A stretch of 64,000 nucleotides of DNA from Desulfotomaculum copahuensis (GTDB lineage: Bacteria; Bacillota; Desulfotomaculia; Desulfotomaculales; Desulfovirgulaceae): positions 87,287 to 151,286 of the forward strand of contig NZ_LYVF01000069.1 in NCBI RefSeq assembly GCF_001655685.1, read 5' to 3'. The position numbers were made by a program, and so were the translations under genes. Of this stretch, positions 24,429-32,651 are shown in pieces (position 1 is the first letter of the stretch; the number at the start of each line of letters is the position of its first letter). The notes beneath the pieces were generated by a model that saw nothing but the letters and a program-made list of their open reading frames with translations, did no database searches and was not told where the DNA came from.

Positions 24429-25620
24429 AATACCCTTTCGCACCAGTCAATTGCAAAAAGAGCTGATGGCCAAATATTATGCCGCCGCTTCCGAAGCCCG
24501 GGCGGCTGGCGTCCCGGTGGCCTGGGTCACTGCCGTCTTTCCGGTGGAGATAGTTTACGCGGCCGGCGTCTTTCCTTATTACCCGGAAAACTTCGGCGCC
24601 CTGGCCGCCGCCCGGCGGGTGGCCGGCAAGCTGTCCGAAGCGGCGGAAGCCCGGGGGTATTTCTATGATTTATGCGGCTATGCCCGTTGCGGCATCGGGG
24701 ACGCCTACAGCCGGGAGCATCCGGTGGGCGTCATTGAAAAGCCGGATCTCCTGTTATGCGCCAACACCCAGTGCGGCAGCCTGCCCAAGTGGTTTGAGGC
24801 GGCCGCCCGCTTTTACCGGGCTTCTTTTTTTCTCCTTGATGCACCGCTGGTCGATGAGGGTAATTCCCAAATGGTTCGGGATTATTTTGTGCAGCAACTG
24901 CAGGAAATGATTGCCTTTCTGGAGCAGGCCACCGGCCGCCCCTTTGATTACCGGCGGTTGGAGGAAGTGCTGCAGTTGTCCAACGAAGCCTGCCGGTTGT
25001 GGAATGAAATTCTGGACACGGCCGCCCTCAAACCGGCTCCTTTCGGTTTTTTTGACGCCTGTCTGCATATGGCGCCCATTGTCACCTGGCGGGGAACACG
25101 GGAAGCGGTGGATTATTACCGGGCATTGCGCCGGGAGATCCAGGAGCGGGTGGAGCAGGGGATTCACGCCCTGCCCGGTGAGCGCTACAAGCTTTACTGG
25201 GATCACATTCCCGTCTGGCCGCGGTTGAAGTGGTTCGGCGAGCTTTTTGCCGCCCGCGGCGCCCTGGCGGTGGCTTCCCAGTACACTCATTCCTGGGCCT
25301 ATAGATTCGACCCGGACCGGCCGCTGGAAAGCCTGGCGGAGAATTATGTCAGCGCCTATGTAAATCACGATTTCCGGCGGCGCATTGATTTAAAAATCCA
25401 GTTGATGAACAAATACCGGGTGGACGGATATGTGTTGTTTTCCAACCGCAGCTGCAAGCCCAACGCCCTGGGCCTGTACGATAAAAGCAATGAAATAAGC
25501 CGGCTGACCGGACTGCCCGGAGTGGTTTTTGAAGCGGACATGGCGGACCTGCGTTTCTTTTCCGAAGCGCAGGTACAGTCGAAAATGGAAGTGCTATTTG
25601 AACAACTGGCCTCCAGATAA
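24418..25620 (+). CDS. 2-hydroxyacyl-CoA dehydratase / benzoyl-CoA reductase BcrB-like subunit (second copy)
   Basis: 400-residue partner of the preceding subunit, starting at ATG 24418 inside its 3' end, which implies stoichiometric synthesis. Family features: PVEIVYAAGVFPYYPENFGA, FYDLCGYARCGIGDAY, LLCANTQCGSLPKWFE with candidate cluster cysteines, a helical middle part, HIPVWPRLKWFGELFA, and FSNRSCKPNALGLYD near the C-terminus. The length and pattern parallel the BzdO-like protein at 40053, although the two are clearly diverged. Likely reaction is a radical-type dehydration or ring reduction of an aryl-CoA. IorAB follows directly after 38 bases. Confidence 0.82.
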   Translation: MADKIPFRTSQLQKELMAKYYAAASEARAAGVPVAWVTAVFPVEIVYAAGVFPYYPENFGALAAARRVAGKLSEAAEARGYFYDLCGYARCGIGDAYSREHPVGVIEKPDLLLCANTQCGSLPKWFEAAARFYRASFFLLDAPLVDEGNSQMVRDYFVQQLQEMIAFLEQATGRPFDYRRLEEVLQLSNEACRLWNEILDTAALKPAPFGFFDACLHMAPIVTWRGTREAVDYYRALRREIQERVEQGIHALPGERYKLYWDHIPVWPRLKWFGELFAARGALAVASQYTHSWAYRFDPDRPLESLAENYVSAYVNHDFRRRIDLKIQLMNKYRVDGYVLFSNRSCKPNALGLYDKSNEISRLTGLPGVVFEADMADLRFFSEAQVQSKMEVLFEQLASR

Positions 25621-25658
25621 TGCCTGATCAGCAGGGGCAGCCAGGATGAGGAGGAGTT

Positions 25659-27419
25659 ATGGTGAAAAAACTGATGTCTGGAAACGAGGCCATTGCTTAC
25701 GGCGCCTACCAGGCGGGGGTGAAGGTGGGGGCGGCCTATCCGGGCACGCCCAGCACCGAAGTGATGGAAAACTTCGCCACCTACCCGGGCGTGTACGCCG
25801 AGTGGTCGCCCAACGAAAAGGTGGCTCTGGACGTGGGTGTCGGCGCCGCCTATGCCGGGCGGCGGGCTATGGTGGCCATGAAACACGTGGGCCTGAACGT
25901 GGCCGCCGACTCCCTGTTTTACGCCTCTTATACCGGGGTCAATGCCGGCCTGGTGATTATCAACGCCGATGATCCCGGCCTGCACAGTTCGCAGGGCGAA
26001 CAGGACAACCGCAATTATGCCCGCTTTGCCCGCATACCCATGGTCGAGCCGGCGGACAGCGAAGAGGCCAGGCAGTATGTGGGGGTGGCCCTGGAAATCA
26101 GTGAAACCTTTGATACGCCCGTTTTACTGCGCACGGTGACCCGGCTGGCCCACTCCAAAGGGGCGGTGGAATTTGACGGGGAATTACAGCCGGTTGCCCC
26201 CCCTGCTCCGGATCCCCCCGCTTACCGCCGGGATCCGGCCAAACAGGTGATGCTGCCGGCCAACGCCCGCCGCCGCCGGCCGGTGGTGGAGGAAAGGCTG
26301 CAGAAGTTGGGTGAGTATGCGGAGCAAACCACTCTCAACCGCATCGAGCCGGGCGATCCGGAACTGGGCATTATTGCCGCCGGCGCGGCCTATCAATATG
26401 CGCGGGAAGTTTTTCCCGGCGCCAGCTTCCTGAAGCTGGGCCTGGTTTACCCCCTGCCCCGCCGCTTGATTCTCGATTTTGCCCGCCGGGTCAAGCAGGT
26501 CGTGGTGGTGGAGGAACTGGATCCCTTTCTGGAAGAACAAATCCGTTTGATGGGCGTGACCGTGCGGGGCAAGGATATTTTCCCGCTTTACGGGGAGTTC
26601 AGCCCCCACCTGCTGCGCCAGTGCGCGGCGGCCGCCGGTCTGGTGACGCCACCGCCGGAGGAGGAAGACCCGCGCCCGCCCCTGGTTTTGCCCGTACGGC
26701 CGCCCATGTTATGCCCGGGCTGCGGCCACCGGGGCATCTTCTACGTTTTAAAACAGCTCAACGTCCTGGTCACCGGGGACATCGGCTGTTACACCCTGGG
26801 CGCGGCGCCGCCCCTGGGGGCCATGCACACCTGCGGGTGTATGGGGGCCGGGATTGGTGTTTCGCACGGCATTGAGAAGGCGGGCGTTCAGGAACCGCGG
26901 GTGGCGGTGCTCGGTGACTCCACCTTTTTCCACAGCGGGATGCCCCCCCTGGTCAATGTGTTGTACAACCGGGGCGCCACCACCACCATTGTTTTGGACA
27001 ACCGGGTGACGGCCATGACCGGCCATCAGGATGATCCGGGCACCGGCCGGACGCTGCAGGGCGGGGAAACCACGGAAGTGGATATCGCCGCACTGGCCCG
27101 GGGGATGGGCTATCAGCGGGTGGATGTGGTGGACCCCTATGAACTGGATCAGGTGACGCAGGTGGTCCGGGAGCACCTGCAGAGCGCAGAGCCTTCATTG
27201 ATTATCGCCCGCCGGCCCTGTGTGTTGAGCCGCCGGGAAAAACACCCGGCGCCGGTGGTGGACGCCGATATATGCGTTAACTGCGGTACCTGCCTGGAAC
27301 TGGGCTGCTCCCCCCTTACACAGGAGGAGGAGCATGTGAGTATAAACGTCCTGCTTTGCAACGGCTGCGGGTTGTGCGTGCAGGTTTGCCCTACAGGAGC
27401 CATTGCTTTCAATGCGTAA
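25659..27419 (+). CDS. iorA: Indolepyruvate ferredoxin oxidoreductase-type alpha subunit
   Basis: 586-residue fused 2-oxoacid:ferredoxin oxidoreductase subunit. The N-terminal pyrimidine-binding domain shows NEAIAYGAYQAGVKVGAAYPGTPSTEV; the thiamine-diphosphate domain begins CPGCGHRGIFYVLK with GDIGCYTLG and GDSTFFHSG; the C-terminus has two [4Fe-4S] motifs, CVNCGTCLELGC (variant spacing) and CNGCGLCVQVCP. It oxidatively decarboxylates aryl-2-oxo acids to aryl-acyl-CoA and reduces ferredoxin. ATG 25659 follows GAGGAG. Adjacent to a benzoyl-CoA-reductase-like pair it could both make phenylacetyl-type CoA thioesters and supply low-potential electrons. Confidence 0.92.
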   Translation: MVKKLMSGNEAIAYGAYQAGVKVGAAYPGTPSTEVMENFATYPGVYAEWSPNEKVALDVGVGAAYAGRRAMVAMKHVGLNVAADSLFYASYTGVNAGLVIINADDPGLHSSQGEQDNRNYARFARIPMVEPADSEEARQYVGVALEISETFDTPVLLRTVTRLAHSKGAVEFDGELQPVAPPAPDPPAYRRDPAKQVMLPANARRRRPVVEERLQKLGEYAEQTTLNRIEPGDPELGIIAAGAAYQYAREVFPGASFLKLGLVYPLPRRLILDFARRVKQVVVVEELDPFLEEQIRLMGVTVRGKDIFPLYGEFSPHLLRQCAAAAGLVTPPPEEEDPRPPLVLPVRPPMLCPGCGHRGIFYVLKQLNVLVTGDIGCYTLGAAPPLGAMHTCGCMGAGIGVSHGIEKAGVQEPRVAVLGDSTFFHSGMPPLVNVLYNRGATTTIVLDNRVTAMTGHQDDPGTGRTLQGGETTEVDIAALARGMGYQRVDVVDPYELDQVTQVVREHLQSAEPSLIIARRPCVLSRREKHPAPVVDADICVNCGTCLELGCSPLTQEEEHVSINVLLCNGCGLCVQVCPTGAIAFNA

Positions 27420-27447
27420 TGGTTGGTTGAAAAGGAGGCCGCTTTAG

Positions 27448-28035
27448 ATGGACAAAAAGAAAAAGGATTTCATCCTGGCCGGGGTGGGCGGTCAGGGGAC
27501 CATTTTGGCCAGCGACATCTTGATGGAAGTGGGACTGGCTTTGGGGTACGATGTGAAAAAGTCGGAAGTGCACGGCATGTCTCAGCGCGGAGGCGCCGTG
27601 GAAAGCCATGTGCGCTGGGGGGAGCGGGTTTTTTCCCCGCTGGCGGAAAAAGGGCGGGTGGATTATCTGGTTGGTTTTGAAATGCTGGAAGCGGCCCGCT
27701 GGCCGTCCTATCTGCTCAAGGGCGGGACGGCGGTGGTCAACCGTTACCGCATTCCACCGCCGGCGGTAAATCTGGGCCAGGCGCGTTATCCGGAGGAAAG
27801 GGAGATTGACTCCCTCCTGGCCGGCCGGGCCGGCCGGGTGTGGTGGGTGCCCGCCACGGAAATGGCGCAGGAACTGGGCAACGCCGCCGTGGCCGGAGTG
27901 GTTTTGCTGGGCGCACTGTCCACTTTGCTGGAAGGTGAGGAGGCGCTCTGGCTGGATGTGATCGAACGGACGGTGCCGGCCAAATTTGTAGCATTAAATA
28001 AACAGGCCTTCCTGGCCGGCCGGCGGGCCGGGTAA
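27448..28035 (+). CDS. iorB: Indolepyruvate ferredoxin oxidoreductase-type beta subunit
   Basis: 195-residue gamma-domain protein of 2-oxoacid:ferredoxin oxidoreductases. GVGGQGTILASDIL at residues 12-25 is the diagnostic loop, followed by KKSEVHGMSQRGGAVESHVRWG. It forms the heterodimer with the IorA-like protein 28 bases upstream. ATG 27448 follows AAAAGGAGG. The gene precedes an acyl-CoA ligase by 44 bases, so the block from 23280 to 31269 is probably one transcript. Confidence 0.93.
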   Translation: MDKKKKDFILAGVGGQGTILASDILMEVGLALGYDVKKSEVHGMSQRGGAVESHVRWGERVFSPLAEKGRVDYLVGFEMLEAARWPSYLLKGGTAVVNRYRIPPPAVNLGQARYPEEREIDSLLAGRAGRVWWVPATEMAQELGNAAVAGVVLLGALSTLLEGEEALWLDVIERTVPAKFVALNKQAFLAGRRAG

Positions 28036-28079
28036 AGACACCATTCCGGACGGTAAGCAATCAAGAAGGGGGAAGCAAG

Positions 28080-29654
28080 ATGAATTTTGCCCGGTATGGT
28101 ATCATCAATGCGCAAAAGTATCCGGACAAGGTGTTTTTGATTGAACGTACGCCCTCAAGAAATTTACGCCGGGTGATGACCTGGCGGGAATTTAATGCTG
28201 AAACCAATCAGGTGGCCAATCACCTGCAAAAACAACTGGGGATCAAAAAGGGGGACTTTGTACTTCACCTGCAGATGAACAGCCTGGAGTGGCTGGTCAC
28301 CTTCCATGCCATTTTGAGGACCGGAGCCGTGGTTGTGCCGCTCAATTACCGCTTTGCCAGCGCAGATATCAAGTACGCGGCCGGTGTTTGCCAGCCGAAG
28401 GCGTTCATTCTGGAAGACGGCTTTTTACCCAAAGTGCAGCCCGTGCAGGGGGAAATGAAAACCATTGCGCATTACCTCTGCATCGGGGAAAATGTCCCCG
28501 GCGATATGATTTCCTATGCGGAAATCAGGAAAAACGGCGAGACGGAAGATCTGCTGGTGGAAACCGCCGGCGACGACCTGGCTGAACTGATGTTCACCTC
28601 CGGGACCACCGGGCCGCCCAAGGCCGTCTGTCAGGCCCATGATACCCTGTACAATATCGGTACCGGCTGTGCTTTAAGCTATGATGAGGGCCATCACACC
28701 GTATACCTGGCGCCCCACCCCTTTTATCACAGCGGCAGCCTGTTTTTATCCCTGCCTTCCTACCTGGCCGGCGGTCAAATCGTCATTTTAAAGGAATTGA
28801 CCAACCCCCGCTGGCTGCTGGACGCGATTGCCGAAGAAAAAGTGAATAACGGGTGGGTGACGGTACCCTGCATGTCTGATTCGGTAAACGCCATCAAACG
28901 GGGGGAAATCGATATCAACCAGTATGATTTTTCCCATGTTACCGGGAGCATTCTCATCGGCGCCCAGCCGGTGCCTCATTCCCTGTTTCAGGACATGAAA
29001 AGGATTTTTCCGTTTAAGACGGGCAATATCTACGGCATTACCGAAGGCGGCGGAGGAGGCAGCTTCAACCTGTTCGACGAAGACGTACTTGAGCGGCCGG
29101 GGTCGATCGGCAAGCCCACCTTTAACACGGAAGCCCGTGCTGTTGATGCGTTGGGCCATGACGTGCCGGTGGGGGAAGTGGGTGAACTGGTCCTCAAAGG
29201 GCCCCGGGTGATGCAGGGTTACTTTAGAAATCCGGAGCTGACCGCCCGGACGGTTAAGGACGGCTGGCTTTATACAGGGGATCTGGTTAAAAAAGATGCG
29301 GATGGATTTTTCTACATTGCCGACCGCAAAAAGGATCTGATCATCCGGGGCGGCGAGAATATTTTCCCGGTGGAAATTGAAGCGGTGCTGCACCGGCACC
29401 CCAAAATTGCCGATGCGGCGGTCATCGGATACCCCCATGAGCGTCTGGTGGAAATAGCCATGGCCGTGGTGGAACTGCATGCGGGGGAAACCATGACGGT
29501 AGAGGAAGTGGTCGGTTTCTGCCGGCAGGAGGGTCTGGCCAAATACAAATGGCCGGAAAAGGTGCTTTTTGCCAAAGTATTGCGCAACCCGACCGGGAAA
29601 ATCCAGAAGTTTCTCATGCGGCAGATGTATGTGGAAAAGAGCGCAACCGTCTAG
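28080..29654 (+). CDS. Acyl-CoA ligase, ANL superfamily
   Basis: 524-residue AMP-forming ligase. ELMFTSGTTGPPKAVCQAH is the phosphate loop, YGITEGGGGGSFNLF replaces the usual A5 motif, LYTGDLVKKDADGFFYIADRKKDLIIRGGENIFP the hinge, and NPTGKIQKFLM holds the adenylation lysine. The glycine-rich A5 variant is unusual and may alter the acyl pocket. Directly after IorAB and before a PaaK-type ligase. Substrate unknown; an aryl-acetic or aryl-propionic acid would fit context. Confidence 0.87.
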   Translation: MNFARYGIINAQKYPDKVFLIERTPSRNLRRVMTWREFNAETNQVANHLQKQLGIKKGDFVLHLQMNSLEWLVTFHAILRTGAVVVPLNYRFASADIKYAAGVCQPKAFILEDGFLPKVQPVQGEMKTIAHYLCIGENVPGDMISYAEIRKNGETEDLLVETAGDDLAELMFTSGTTGPPKAVCQAHDTLYNIGTGCALSYDEGHHTVYLAPHPFYHSGSLFLSLPSYLAGGQIVILKELTNPRWLLDAIAEEKVNNGWVTVPCMSDSVNAIKRGEIDINQYDFSHVTGSILIGAQPVPHSLFQDMKRIFPFKTGNIYGITEGGGGGSFNLFDEDVLERPGSIGKPTFNTEARAVDALGHDVPVGEVGELVLKGPRVMQGYFRNPELTARTVKDGWLYTGDLVKKDADGFFYIADRKKDLIIRGGENIFPVEIEAVLHRHPKIADAAVIGYPHERLVEIAMAVVELHAGETMTVEEVVGFCRQEGLAKYKWPEKVLFAKVLRNPTGKIQKFLMRQMYVEKSATV

Positions 29655-29703
29655 CCGCCCTGGGTGACGGAATTCAAGCTTTCAGTGATGTGGGGTGAAG
29701 CGC

Positions 29704-31032
29704 ATGCAAGTAAATGGTGTTGATCTTTACTGGAACCCTTATTTGGAAACCATGCCCCGGGAAATGCTCAGGAACCTGCAATTGAAGAAATTCAAACGGA
29801 TTTTGAAGTGGGGTTACGAAAACTCCGGGCTTTACCGCAGACTTTATGATCAGGCGGGGTTGACACCGGAAGACATAAAAACCTGGGACGACGTAGCCGG
29901 AGTGCCCATGCTGGAGAAGGAACATTACCGCTCGGCACAGGCCAAAGAACCCTGGCCCTACGGCGACAGTCTGTGTGTACCGTTGGAAGAGGTAACCGCC
30001 TACCGCCAGACCAGCGGCACCACCGGGCAGCCCGTCTACCAGCCCGATACCTGGCAGGATTGGGAGTGGTGGAGCGAATGCTGGGCCTATACCCTGTGGG
30101 CGCAGGGCTTCCGGAACACCGACCGGGTGTTCATCCCATTCGGGTACAACATTTTCGTGGCTTACTGGGCCGGACACTACGCCGCTGAAAAAATCGGCTG
30201 TGAGGTTATTCCCGGCGGCATATTGAATACCGAAGAAAGAATTCTTAAAATGAAAGAGTTGCGCGCTTCCGCCTTTATGGCCACCCCGACGTATGTACTG
30301 GGTATGGCCGAGACAGCAGAGAAACTGGGTATCGATCCGCGCACCCTGGGAATCAAACGCATTCTTTGTGCCGGTGAGCCCGGTGCCAGCATCCCGCCCA
30401 CCAAGAGAAGGATGGAGGAGGCCTGGGGGACGGATGTTTACGATCATATCGGGGCCACCGAAATTGGTGGTTGGGCGTACGAATGTACGGCCAAGCCGGG
30501 CGGTCCCCATGTGAACGAAGCCATGTTCCTGGTAGAACTGATCGATTTGGAGGACGGTTCGCCAATTGAAGAACCGGGTAAGCCCGGACGGGTAGTGATC
30601 ACGGCTTTTGACCGCCGCGCGCAGCCCTGCATCCGCTTTGATTCCAAGGATGTGGCCATGTGGGGGGAGCCGTGCGCCTGCGGCCGGTCCTTCCGGGTGC
30701 TTAAAGGTGGTGTGATCGGCAGGGTTGATCACATTACCAAAATTAAAGGCGTTTTATTCAGCCCTTCTGCTGTAGAGGAAGTAGTACGTGATATCCCCGA
30801 ACTGGGTAATGAATTTGAGCTGGTTGTCAGAAAGAAAAATGATTTAGACGAGTTAATCTTAAAGGTGGAAATACTCCCGCACTGTTGTCATCAGGAAAAT
30901 AAGATCAAGGAAGCTCTCTTGCGAAATTTAAGGTTGAAGACAAACTTGAACTACTATTTGGAGTTTCATCCCTATGGAACATTACCCCGTTATGAGGTTA
31001 AATCGAGGCGGTTTAAGGATCTGCGCAAATAA
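29704..31032 (+). CDS. Phenylacetate-CoA ligase family protein (PaaK-like)
   Basis: 442-residue AMP-forming ligase of the PaaK group. The N-terminus has the characteristic LQLKKFKRILKWGYENSGLYRRLYDQAGL, the phosphate loop is QTSGTTGQPVYQP, the adenylate-binding segment is HIGATEIGGWAYEC, CACGRSFRVLKGGVIGRVDHI is a typical PaaK zinc-knuckle-like turn, and the C-terminus ends GTLPRYEVKSRRFKDL. ATG 29704 has GGGGTGA six bases upstream; a GTG nine bases earlier is less well placed. Activation of phenylacetate or a relative to its CoA ester is likely, fitting the IorAB genes upstream. Confidence 0.9.
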   Translation: MQVNGVDLYWNPYLETMPREMLRNLQLKKFKRILKWGYENSGLYRRLYDQAGLTPEDIKTWDDVAGVPMLEKEHYRSAQAKEPWPYGDSLCVPLEEVTAYRQTSGTTGQPVYQPDTWQDWEWWSECWAYTLWAQGFRNTDRVFIPFGYNIFVAYWAGHYAAEKIGCEVIPGGILNTEERILKMKELRASAFMATPTYVLGMAETAEKLGIDPRTLGIKRILCAGEPGASIPPTKRRMEEAWGTDVYDHIGATEIGGWAYECTAKPGGPHVNEAMFLVELIDLEDGSPIEEPGKPGRVVITAFDRRAQPCIRFDSKDVAMWGEPCACGRSFRVLKGGVIGRVDHITKIKGVLFSPSAVEEVVRDIPELGNEFELVVRKKNDLDELILKVEILPHCCHQENKIKEALLRNLRLKTNLNYYLEFHPYGTLPRYEVKSRRFKDLRK

Positions 31033-31053
31033 TGATGAGCAGGTGAAACGCTT

Positions 31054-31269
31054 ATGGGAACTTGTAAAATAAACCGGATCGATCTTGATTTGTGCAGGAT
31101 CGCCAGGGCAATGGAAGAAATTAAAACCGGGGTTTTCAAATTAAAAGAGTTTTCCGGCGGTATGCAATGTGTAATCCGGAATTGTGATCGCATCATGGCC
31201 AGCCTGGCCATGATACAGATTAACTGTGAAATAAACGACATTGATGAAATGGAAAAAGGTAATTATTAA
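31054..31269 (+). CDS. Small cysteine-containing protein, 71 residues
   Basis: Not recognised. The protein is amphipathic-helical with five cysteines (C4, C14, C39, C44, C58) and a motif FSGGMQCVIRNCDRIMASLAMIQINCEIND. It has a clear AGGTGA ribosome binding site and sits 21 bases after the PaaK-like gene and 24 bases before an MFS gene, so it is translated as part of the operon. No membrane segment or signal peptide. Could be a small regulatory or assembly factor; homology to plant-type or metal-binding motifs is not evident. Confidence 0.6.
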   Translation: MGTCKINRIDLDLCRIARAMEEIKTGVFKLKEFSGGMQCVIRNCDRIMASLAMIQINCEINDIDEMEKGNY

Positions 31270-31293
31270 AATTTTAACCGGGAGGTATTTGAG

Positions 31294-32508
31294 ATGGCAC
31301 AAGACAATGAAATGCAACTTGACGGCTATCGCTGGGTGATGCTGGTTTTGTTTCTGCTGCTTTCCCTGGTCTTATGGATAGCCTGGTTCGCCCAGGCGCC
31401 GCTGCTGGAAGAATATTGGGGGAAAGTATTTCATCTCAGTGCCGCCACGACCAATTTGCTTCTTTCCCTGCCCGGCCTGCTGGCCATATTTCTGGGTGTT
31501 TCCACGGGCCGCTGGACCGATGTGCTGGGAACGAAAAACATGCTCGGTATCGGGGCTGTCTGCGGTTTGGTTGGTTTTGGTCTAAGGCCGTTTTTCATCA
31601 CCTCTTTCTGGTCAAACGCCGTGCTTACGGTTATTGGCGGATACAGCATCTGCTGCCTTACGGCCTGCCTGGCTCCGCTGATGATTCAATGGTTCGGGCA
31701 TGAAAGCGCCCATACTTACATTGGTATTGGCGCCGGTTCGTTTTTTATCGGCGGCGGACTGGGGATTATTATTACTGCCGCGCTGGCCGGACCGCTGGGT
31801 ATAAAAAACACTTTCCTGATTTACAGCGTTTTGATTCTAATCGTGGCGGCGTTATGGTGGATTCTAGGACGCGGCAAAGAAGTGGAAAGCCGGGCGGAGA
31901 AGCCGGGTTTTGCTGATGAGTTTAAAAATGTGATGCAAACTCCTTCGGCCTGGGTCAACCTGTTGTTTGCCGTTTTCCTGGGCGGGGCCACTGTTTTTAC
32001 CATGGGGTTCCTGCCCATGCAAATGGCCGTGGCTTATAAGTTGCCCCACGCCCTGGCCGGTACCATCGCCGGGCTTTTCCCCATCGCCATGGGCGCCGGG
32101 TTGATCTTTTTGCCCGGTTTGGCCGGACGCTGGGGGAAGAAGAATACGGCCTTAATCATGCTGATCATTACCCTTGCCGTTTGGATTATCTATATGAGTA
32201 CCCACAACTGGGGCGTCGGTGGATTGATCATTGCGGCCATTATCTTCGGACTCTTTTTTGAAGTGCCCTGGGCGCTGGGCATGGCCATTCAGGAATCTTT
32301 GCCCGGCGTGACCGCAACCAACATGGGGGTGGCCGGCGGCGCATATACGGTGGGGACAAATGTTGGTGTTTTCTTGCTGCCCTTGCTCATGGGCGGTGTG
32401 GTGGATAAATACAAACTGGCCGGTGGTATGTGGGCCGTATTAATCGTTTACCTGCTCGGGCTGATTGCGCTTTTAATTGTACGCGAGAAAAACGTTTCGA
32501 TGACTTAG
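31294..32508 (+). CDS. MFS transporter
   Basis: 404-residue integral membrane protein with about 12 predicted helices, starting WVMLVLFLLLSLVLWIAWFAQAPLL. The loop between helices 2 and 3 has GRWTDVLGTKNMLG, the MFS motif A-like sequence, and the second half repeats it as LAGRWGKKNTAL. It resembles NarK/CynX-type or aromatic-acid importers. Adjacent PaaK-like genes on both sides suggest import of an aryl-acetic or other aromatic acid. ATG 31294 follows GGGAGG. Confidence 0.9.
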   Translation: MAQDNEMQLDGYRWVMLVLFLLLSLVLWIAWFAQAPLLEEYWGKVFHLSAATTNLLLSLPGLLAIFLGVSTGRWTDVLGTKNMLGIGAVCGLVGFGLRPFFITSFWSNAVLTVIGGYSICCLTACLAPLMIQWFGHESAHTYIGIGAGSFFIGGGLGIIITAALAGPLGIKNTFLIYSVLILIVAALWWILGRGKEVESRAEKPGFADEFKNVMQTPSAWVNLLFAVFLGGATVFTMGFLPMQMAVAYKLPHALAGTIAGLFPIAMGAGLIFLPGLAGRWGKKNTALIMLIITLAVWIIYMSTHNWGVGGLIIAAIIFGLFFEVPWALGMAIQESLPGVTATNMGVAGGAYTVGTNVGVFLLPLLMGGVVDKYKLAGGMWAVLIVYLLGLIALLIVREKNVSMT

Positions 32509-32590
32509 CATTTGCCATTCAATTGACTATTGATATTTAAAACAACCCCTTATAATTAAAGCAATAGCCATTTTTAGAGTTGATAATCCT

Positions 32591-32619
32591 TTAACAGGTC
32601 TGAATATTCTTAATATTGT
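32591..32619 (+). promoter_or_regulatory. Candidate sigma-A promoter before second PaaK-like gene
   Basis: TTAACA at 32591-32596 and TATTGT at 32614-32619 are 17 bases apart in an unusually AT-rich 140-base gap, placing a transcript start near 32626, about 25 bases before the GTG start at 32652. This gap also contains TATAAT at 32551 with a poorly spaced TTGATA, a possible second promoter. Confidence 0.4.
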
Positions 32620-32651
32620 ATACACGGTTGACTTAAAAGGAGGCACAGGTT

